NCBI RefSeq assembly: GCF_900460525.1
Contig: NZ_UHIY01000001.1
Span: 930,001-994,000, forward strand
Direction: 5' to 3'
Length of the DNA stretch: 64,000 nucleotides
From: Yersinia kristensenii
GTDB taxonomy: Bacteria > Pseudomonadota > Gammaproteobacteria > Enterobacterales > Enterobacteriaceae
The position numbers and the translations under genes are program-made. This document shows, one piece after another, positions 57,137-64,000 of this stretch (positions are counted from its first letter, which is position 1; every line of letters begins with the position of its first letter). The notes under the pieces are model-generated. The model ran no database searches, was not told the DNA's origin, and saw only the letters and a program-made list of their open reading frames with translations.

Positions 57137-57275
57137 TCACAACCCGAAGGTGTCTTTGCAGACAACTTGCGTTGCGATTATTTGAGAGACTCTAATACAG
57201 GTTAATCCTTACCTCAGTACATCTACGGAGAGATAAGTTTCAGCTGTATTGTTTCAATTTTCAGCTTGTTCCAGA

Positions 57276-57288
57276 TTGTTAAAGAGCA
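57276..57288 (-). promoter_or_regulatory. boxA antitermination site in the 16S-23S spacer
   Basis: On the minus strand TGCTCTTTAACAA matches the boxA consensus. It lies in the spacer upstream of 23S and would keep polymerase in the antiterminated state. Confidence 0.8.
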
Positions 57289-57361
57289 ATATCTTAAACA
57301 CGACTCGTTAAAGTCATCTTTAAGATATTCAGGTGATAATGTCTTTCACACATTATCGGAA

Positions 57362-57437
57362 TGGCGTCCCCAAGGGGATTCGAACCCCTGTTACAGCCGT
57401 GAAAGGGCAGTGTCCTAGGCCTCTAGACGATGGGGAC
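57362..57437 (-). tRNA. gltT: tRNA-Glu (TTC)
   Basis: 76 bases in the spacer between 16S and 23S. On the minus strand it begins GTCCCCATCGTCTAGAGGCC and has the anticodon TTC (57401-57403 on the plus strand read GAA), the T-loop GGTTCGAATCC-type sequence and an encoded CCA end. A single tRNA-Glu in the spacer defines one of the two standard enterobacterial rRNA operon types. Confidence 0.97.
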
Positions 57438-57636
57438 ACAAAAATTTCTACTAAATCACAGATTCAGTATTTTTGTGTAAAGGTGAGAATGTGGTGACAC
57501 ATTCGAACGACTGATGCAGTGAAATCTCAATATCGAGGTTTTACAACACAAGTCATCACCCTCATCAACAGGTGCTCTTGCTCATTTACATTCATCAGAC
57601 AATCTGTGTGGACACTGCGCAATGCGTATCGTTAGG

Positions 57637-59179
<1,543 letters not shown>

Positions 59180-59366
59180 AAGATTTGTTTGATTTGCTAT
59201 GAGTTAACATAGCGATGCTCAAAGATTACTTTCTGCAAATATGCATTCGAACCGAAGTTCAAATGTGTACTGCTTTGGTCACTCTTCAAGACTTTGATAT
59301 TTCTTCTGCCTGTCGAAACAGGCTTCGATATCGTCTTGCGAGTGCCCACACAGATTGTCTGATAAA

Positions 59367-59379
59367 TTGTTAAAGAGCG
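59367..59379 (-). promoter_or_regulatory. boxA antitermination site in the 16S leader
   Basis: On the minus strand CGCTCTTTAACAA, one base from the boxA consensus, is followed by the ATTTATCAGACAATC leader typical of rRNA operons. It lies about 190 bases before the 16S 5' end. Confidence 0.85.
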
Positions 59380-59429
59380 TTCGTTACCCGTTTGCCTTTC
59401 GGCGAATCTTACGGTAACGCGGGAGGCAA

Positions 59430-59457
59430 ATAATACGCTTTCCCGCTGAAGAGTCAA
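59430..59457 (-). promoter_or_regulatory. rRNA operon promoter P2
   Basis: On the minus strand TTGACT (59457-59452) and TATTAT (59435-59430) are 16 bases apart, followed by TTGCCTCCC. This is the proximal of two promoters. Confidence 0.8.
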
Positions 59458-59549
59458 GGATTTATTTGTTTTCTTTCGAAGTCAAAATCATTCTTTTCTC
59501 TTCCTGACCTGGCGAAGTGTGTTTCGTTGTTCCCGGTCAGTGGAGGCGC

Positions 59550-59577
59550 ATTATAGGGAGTTCCTGACAGCCTGCAA
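59550..59577 (-). promoter_or_regulatory. rRNA operon promoter P1
   Basis: On the minus strand TTGCAG (59577-59572) and a perfect TATAAT (59555-59550) are 16 bases apart, with a GC-rich discriminator (GCGCCTCC) after the -10 box, which usually gives ppGpp and growth-rate control. P1 lies about 120 bases upstream of P2. The stretch 59180-59646 holds these signals and the leader, no gene. Confidence 0.85.
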
Positions 59578-59646
59578 CCCCTAATTTGAAAAAACTTTTC
59601 AACCGTGTTTTTTTTCAACAACTTGCGGTGATAACCACCATTCTCG

Positions 59647-60180
59647 TCACTTTTTGTACTGTAGCGCTGAGAAATCTTGAGCAAAACCGCTCACCTGTTG
59701 CCAATCGGTATACTCGACTTCTTTGCTGGTATCCGTTTCTCCGCCCGTCATTCGCATAATAAGTTGAATCATGACCTTGTCTATCCACCGATAGCGGGGA
59801 TAACGCAGGGCTCCTGCGAATACCGTACACAATGTGGGTTGCCAAGGTGTGCCGAGTAAGAACTTGCGAACATAAGCATTAGTCTGGGGAGAACGTTTCT
59901 CTGGTTTACGCGCGGTCAGATTGACGGCAAAGAACGCACTCGGTATTTGATTAAGCTGTTCAACATGTTTATTGACGAATTTACTCAATACCGGGCTGAA
60001 ATGGCCATAACGTACAGAGGCGCCAATCATTACTTGCTGATACTGCCTCAGGTCTATTTTCTCCACATTGGCCAAGTCCTGTATTTCACACGTGGCACCG
60101 GTGGATAATTCCTTAGCTATATAAGAAGCGATGGTTTGCGTTTGACCATCTCGGCTGGAGTAAAGTATCAGTACTTTCAT
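59647..60180 (-). CDS. hemG: Menaquinone-dependent protoporphyrinogen oxidase HemG
   Basis: A 177-residue flavodoxin-like enzyme; E. coli HemG is 181. The FMN-binding loop is 'YSSRDGQTQTIASYIA' (residues 7-22). A C-terminal helix with 'WIDKVMIQLIMRMTGGETDT' is the membrane-contacting part. It oxidises protoporphyrinogen IX, the last-but-one step of heme synthesis. It follows trkH after 21 bases and precedes the rRNA promoter, as in E. coli. Confidence 0.95.
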   Translation of the reverse strand: MKVLILYSSRDGQTQTIASYIAKELSTGATCEIQDLANVEKIDLRQYQQVMIGASVRYGHFSPVLSKFVNKHVEQLNQIPSAFFAVNLTARKPEKRSPQTNAYVRKFLLGTPWQPTLCTVFAGALRYPRYRWIDKVMIQLIMRMTGGETDTSKEVEYTDWQQVSGFAQDFSALQYKK

Positions 60181-60201
60181 AGCAATGTTCCTTATGCAGA
60201 A

Positions 60202-61653
60202 TTACTCACGCCAGAATGTTGGGGTGAAAAGAACCAGCAAGGTGAAAACTTCCAACCGGCCAAATAGCATTGTTATCACTAATATCCATTTAGCAGCCGG
60301 GTTCATAGAAGTGAAGTTATCCGCGACTACGCCCAAACCGGGCCCTAAATTGTTCAATGTTGCGGTCACTGCCGCAAAAGCAGAAAACTCATCAACACCC
60401 GTTGCGATGATAGCCAACATACTGATAATGAAAACCAATGCATATGCAGAGAAGAAACCCCAAACGGCTTCCAGTATCCGTTCCGGCAATGCTCGTCGCC
60501 CCAGCTTGATGGTGTAGACCGCGTTTGGATGAACCAAGCGTTTTAACTCACGCGAACCTTGTAGATAAAGCAACAAGATACGGATAACTTTCAAACCGCC
60601 ACCGGTCGACCCCGCACACCCCCCGATAAAAGCAGAACATAATAAGAGTATCGGTAGGAATAACGGCCACTTGGAAATGCTGTCCGTCGTGAAGCCCGCC
60701 GTAGTCGCCATAGAGACCACTTGGAAAAAGGCCTGATTTAAGGTTTCTATCCCCGACTTGTATACACTGTGTTGCCAGAGCACTAAGGTACAAACGATAA
60801 CCAGCGTCAATTGTACAAAGATAAACATACGGAATTCGGGATCACGCCAATAAACTTTCAAACTGCGGCCACTGAGCACAGCAAAGTGCAGGCCAAAGTT
60901 ACACCCCGAGATTAGCAAGAAAATAGCAATAATAGTGTTAATCGTCGGGCTGTTGAAGTAACCGATACTGGCGTCATGAGTAGAGAAGCCGCCTATTGCA
61001 ATCGTAGAAAAGCTGTGAGAGATAGCATCAAACACCGACATTCCGGCAGCCCACAGAGAAAGCGCACAAGCAATGGTCAGCAAGACATAGATAAGCCAAA
61101 GTGTTTTCGCTGTTTCAGCAATCCGGGGGCGCATTTTATTATCTTTCAACGGCCCAGGCATTTCCGCCCGATAGAGCTGCATCCCCCCAACACCTAAGAT
61201 AGGCAAGATGGCCACCGCCAACACAATGATCCCCATGCCACCAAGCCATTGCAGCATTTGTCGATAGAATAAAATAGCTTTAGGCAGCGAATCCAATCCC
61301 ACCAGCGTAGTGGCTCCGGTAGTTGTCAGCCCAGAAAATGATTCAAAGAATGCATCAGTCAGCGAAAGATTAGGTCGCTCAGAGAATAAAAACGGTAATG
61401 CCCCGACACTGCCCAACACTGTCCAGAACAGCACGACGATCAAAAAGCCCTCTCGGGGCTTTAACTCATGCTTCTGTTTTCGGTTCGGTAGCCACAGTAA
61501 AAGGCCTATTGCCAAGGCAACAAAAAAGGTTTCGCTGAAGGCACGGCCGGCACCATCACGATAGATCAAGGCCACTACCCCAGGAATAAACATTGTCCCG
61601 GAGAATAAGATAACTAGCAGGCCGACAATACGGGTTATGGCACGAAAATGCAT
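60202..61653 (-). CDS. trkH: Potassium uptake protein TrkH
   Basis: A 483-residue membrane protein of the Trk/Ktr/HKT family, the length of E. coli TrkH. Four pore-loop repeats are visible: 'FSGLTTTGATTLVGLDSLPK' near residue 105, 'ISHSFSTIAIGGFSTHDASI' near 220, 'VSMATTAGFTTDSIS' near 320, and a fourth near 435. The conserved 'CAGSTGGGLKVIRIL' follows. It takes up potassium together with TrkA. It is in the pepQ-yigZ-trkH-hemG operon. Confidence 0.96.
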   Translation of the reverse strand: MHFRAITRIVGLLVILFSGTMFIPGVVALIYRDGAGRAFSETFFVALAIGLLLWLPNRKQKHELKPREGFLIVVLFWTVLGSVGALPFLFSERPNLSLTDAFFESFSGLTTTGATTLVGLDSLPKAILFYRQMLQWLGGMGIIVLAVAILPILGVGGMQLYRAEMPGPLKDNKMRPRIAETAKTLWLIYVLLTIACALSLWAAGMSVFDAISHSFSTIAIGGFSTHDASIGYFNSPTINTIIAIFLLISGCNFGLHFAVLSGRSLKVYWRDPEFRMFIFVQLTLVIVCTLVLWQHSVYKSGIETLNQAFFQVVSMATTAGFTTDSISKWPLFLPILLLCSAFIGGCAGSTGGGLKVIRILLLYLQGSRELKRLVHPNAVYTIKLGRRALPERILEAVWGFFSAYALVFIISMLAIIATGVDEFSAFAAVTATLNNLGPGLGVVADNFTSMNPAAKWILVITMLFGRLEVFTLLVLFTPTFWRE

Positions 61654-61689
61654 TCCGGCACGTTCCTTAGCAATTCACTTGGATGGGGA

Positions 61690-62304
61690 TTATTGCGAAA
61701 TGGGTGTCAATTGCAACGTACCACGACTGAGATCCCGCAATTTATCCCCGACCTGACTGGCTTGAGTTGCTGGCAAAGAGAGATGGAGTGTCACAAATTG
61801 TGCGTAATCACTCTGTAAAATCTGGCCTTCAACCTGCTGTAATAATGTTTCTACTATGGACAACTGCGCATAGTCACACTGCAAAGTATATTCTACCTGT
61901 GGGACTTTATATTTTACTTCAATTTGCTTCAACGCCTGTTGAACACCACTGCCATAAGCCCTGACTAGCCCACCAGTACCCAACTTGATGCCACCATAAT
62001 AGCGCACAACCACCGCGGTTATTTCACCTATGCCACTGCCCATCAGTTGGGCAAGAATCGGTTTACCCGCCGTGCCCGAAGGCTCACCATCATCGGAAAA
62101 ACCTAATTGCTGTGAATCTATAGGTGCTCCGGCAACAAAAGCCCAGCAATGATGCCGGGCTGTTGGATGCTGTTGCTTTATCTGCTGAATAAAATCTTTC
62201 GCTTCATTCACCCCACTGGTATGCGCCAGCAAGGTGATGAATCGACTTTTTTTAATCTCTTCGCTGATAGTCACCGGCGCCGTAGGGATTAGATACGGCT
62301 GCAT
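61690..62304 (-). CDS. yigZ: YigZ (IMPACT family protein)
   Basis: A 204-residue protein of the UPF0029/IMPACT family. The N-terminal domain has 'KKSRFITLLAHTSGVNEAKD' and the signature 'DGEPSGTAGKPILAQL' near residue 72, followed by 'TAVVVRYYGGIKLGTGGLVR'. Its bacterial function is not established; the eukaryotic IMPACT protein controls the kinase GCN2. The ATG overlaps the pepQ stop (TAATG). Confidence 0.92.
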   Translation of the reverse strand: MQPYLIPTAPVTISEEIKKSRFITLLAHTSGVNEAKDFIQQIKQQHPTARHHCWAFVAGAPIDSQQLGFSDDGEPSGTAGKPILAQLMGSGIGEITAVVVRYYGGIKLGTGGLVRAYGSGVQQALKQIEVKYKVPQVEYTLQCDYAQLSIVETLLQQVEGQILQSDYAQFVTLHLSLPATQASQVGDKLRDLSRGTLQLTPISQ

Positions 62305-63635
62305 TAGGCCAGCTTCAGGTCGCGTGTCATGTTCTCGACCCGATTATCGTGAATAACGATATTGTCTTCTATACGAATACCACCATAAGGTTTCAGTGTT
62401 TCGATAAGATCCCAATTGAAATGCTGACTGAATTCACCGGAGCGCCAAGGTGCCAATAAGGATTCGATAAAGTAGAGGCCAGGTTCAATGGTCAATACCA
62501 TGCGCGGTTGCAGAATACGAGTGCAGCGTAGGTAAGGATATTTGGATGGCGCGCTGAGATGCGTCCCTTTATCATCCTGCATAAAACCAGCAGTATCATG
62601 AACTTGCAACCCTAGAGGGTGACCCAGCCCGTGTGGTAAGAATGGGCAGGTAATACCTTGTTCGACCATCGCCTCTTCACTGATACCCGTCACCAAGTTA
62701 TGAGTACGCAGCAACTTCGCAATACGCTGATGCATCTGAACATGATAATCGGTATAGCGCTCACCACTTTTAATGGTTTTAATCAGTTCAAGCTGTTCAT
62801 TATTAAGGTCTTTGATCAATGCGGCAAAATCGTTTTCACTGTCTGCGGCATAAGTGCGGGTCAAGTCAGCAGCATAGCCATTATATTCCGCGCCCGCATC
62901 CATCAGGAAACTACGCATTTCTGCCGGTGGCTGGTGTTGTAGCGTAGTGTAATGGAGTACAGCTGAATGTTCATTTAGCGCAACAATATTATCGTAGGGC
63001 ACATCAGTATCACGATGACCGGTAGCCATCAGATAAGCGAGGTTGATATCAAACTCACTCATACCGGACTGGAATGCTTCATGAGCTGCGCGATGCCCGG
63101 CAACTGCCGTTTTTTGCGCTTCACGCATGCAGGCCAGTTCATAATCTGTTTTATAAGAGCGGTAGAAATGCAGATAATCCAACACTGGCTGTGGATTAAT
63201 GTTTTCTGCACTGAAACCCAAGGCCTGGGCGCGTTCTTGAGCATATCCAATGTACGCAACTCGCTCGCGCTGTGCCGGTAACAGTTGTGCAATATCATTA
63301 GCGTTTGCCAATGGTTGGATATCAATGGCCTTGGTCCAGAAGCTGTCTGGAAGTGGCTCAACACTGTGCCAATAATCTACTGGGGAGTAAAACCATAACT
63401 TCGGCGTATTAACGCCATCAACCCATAACCAGCAGTTTGGAACTTGCGTCACTGGCACCCAAGCTTTGAATTGGGCATTAACTTTAAAAGGATAGTCACG
63501 GTCATCAAGGAAAATACGTTGCAACTCACCGGAATGAATCAATAAAGCATCTAACTGATGACGCTCTAACACCTCGCGAGTGCGTTGTTGTAGAGTGGAC
63601 AAATGTTCGTTATATAAAGAAGCCAGCGTTTCCAT
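62304..63635 (-). CDS. pepQ: Xaa-Pro dipeptidase PepQ
   Basis: A 443-residue M24 metallopeptidase, the same length as E. coli PepQ. Metal ligands sit in '[20 protein letters not shown]' (residues 240-260), '[14 protein letters not shown]' and '[12 protein letters not shown]'. It cleaves dipeptides with a C-terminal proline. The ATG at 63635 has AAGGGT upstream; a GTG just before it is a weaker start. It heads the operon to hemG and is divergent from fadB. Confidence 0.96.
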   Translation of the reverse strand: METLASLYNEHLSTLQQRTREVLERHQLDALLIHSGELQRIFLDDRDYPFKVNAQFKAWVPVTQVPNCWLWVDGVNTPKLWFYSPVDYWHSVEPLPDSFWTKAIDIQPLANANDIAQLLPAQRERVAYIGYAQERAQALGFSAENINPQPVLDYLHFYRSYKTDYELACMREAQKTAVAGHRAAHEAFQSGMSEFDINLAYLMATGHRDTDVPYDNIVALNEHSAVLHYTTLQHQPPAEMRSFLMDAGAEYNGYAADLTRTYAADSENDFAALIKDLNNEQLELIKTIKSGERYTDYHVQMHQRIAKLLRTHNLVTGISEEAMVEQGITCPFLPHGLGHPLGLQVHDTAGFMQDDKGTHLSAPSKYPYLRCTRILQPRMVLTIEPGLYFIESLLAPWRSGEFSQHFNWDLIETLKPYGGIRIEDNIVIHDNRVENMTRDLKLA

Positions 63636-63918
63636 CACAGTACCCTTCGCTATTAGAACTTAATTTTTTAATCTTATCATAGTCACCGAGGCCATGTTTC
63701 GTCGACACTCATTCCATGATGTGATAACAACAATATCCAAAATAACTGACGCGATAACTCGCTCGCAAGTAAGCAATAAATCCATTTTTCATCCCCTCGA
63801 GACGCCTCGAATAAAATTGATGAAAATCAATTATGCCATCCGATTGACTGTGATCTTCACTGCAAAAAATCAATCTCTTGTTTGCAATTAATTAACAAAA
63901 TATCCACACTTCCTGAAT

Positions 63919-63935
63919 ATCTGGTCATACCAGAT
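63919..63935. promoter_or_regulatory. FadR operator upstream of fadB
   Basis: ATCTGGT-CAT-ACCAGAT is a perfect 7-bp inverted repeat matching the FadR site at E. coli fadB (same half-sites). It lies 27 bases before the fadB ATG, so FadR should repress fadBA without long-chain fatty acids. The stretch 63636-63961 otherwise holds only promoter sequence, with an AT-rich part near 63830-63900. Confidence 0.85.
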
Positions 63936-63961
63936 CACATGCGCTTATTCAGGAGATAGAT

Positions 63962-64000
63962 ATGCTCTACCAAAGCGAAACATTAAAGCTTCATTGGCTG
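63962..64000 (+). CDS. fadB: Fatty acid oxidation complex alpha subunit FadB (5' end only)
   Basis: The first 13 codons (MLYQSETLKLHWL), cut by the window end. The N-terminus resembles E. coli FadB, AGGAG lies 6 bases before the ATG, and the FadR operator and the pepQ neighbour agree with the usual fadB position. FadB carries hydratase and dehydrogenase activities of beta-oxidation. Confidence 0.85.
   Translation, partial: MLYQSETLKLHWL

Overview
The window looks like the chromosome of a Yersinia species, close to Y. enterocolitica or one of its environmental relatives. It carries hemin-uptake genes (hmuTUV), a ferrioxamine receptor that I recognise as FoxA, ERIC repeats, an acs-yjcH-actP operon with a divergent gltP, a 16S-tRNA-Glu-23S-5S rRNA operon and the pepQ/fadB neighbourhood. 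The species assignment is an inference from gene content and remembered sequences; no search was run.

Layout. Bases 1-20890 form an accessory and iron-related region: the end of hmuT, then hmuU and hmuV; a MocR-type regulator with an ERIC element in its leader; a small DUF1127 gene; foxA under a Fur box; a large MscS-family channel; and a second iron-regulated module. That module has an STN-domain TonB-dependent receptor, an SbmA/YddA-type ABC protein and a PqqL/FusC-type M16 protease, all on the minus strand, preceded by FecI- and FecR-type regulators. A dedicated TonB-like protein is divergent from fecI. The parts list matches the Pectobacterium Fus (ferredoxin uptake) type of protease-associated import, here with cell-surface signalling. 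yedE and yedF follow.

Bases 21075-47058 hold a complete SPI-2-type (Ssa-Esc) type III secretion system. On the minus strand the order of transcription is ssaB, sctC, sctD, ssaE, sseA, sseB, sscA, sseC, sseD, sseE, sscB, an orphan membrane protein, an AraC regulator, sctF, ssaH, sctI, sctJ, sctK, sctL, sctW, ssaM, sctV, sctN, sctO, sctP, sctQ, sctR, sctS, sctT and sctU. The SsrA/SsrB-like two-component pair is divergent at the head of the cluster. Most apparatus genes overlap by a few bases, which suggests translational coupling. Between sctQ and sctR, normally adjacent, sits a 128-bp tandem array of ERIC-like units that also supplies the last codons of sctQ. The only effector candidate is the orphan gene at 34613-35485, so any other effectors would have to be encoded elsewhere.

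Bases 47105-64000 are conserved core: gltP; a roughly 0.9-kb AT-rich intergenic region; acs-yjcH-actP for acetate uptake and activation; an rRNA operon on the minus strand with recognisable P1, P2 and boxA signals and several terminators; then hemG, trkH, yigZ and pepQ on the minus strand; and the first codons of fadB on the plus strand behind a perfectly palindromic FadR operator. No CRISPR array, insertion sequence or phage gene was seen.
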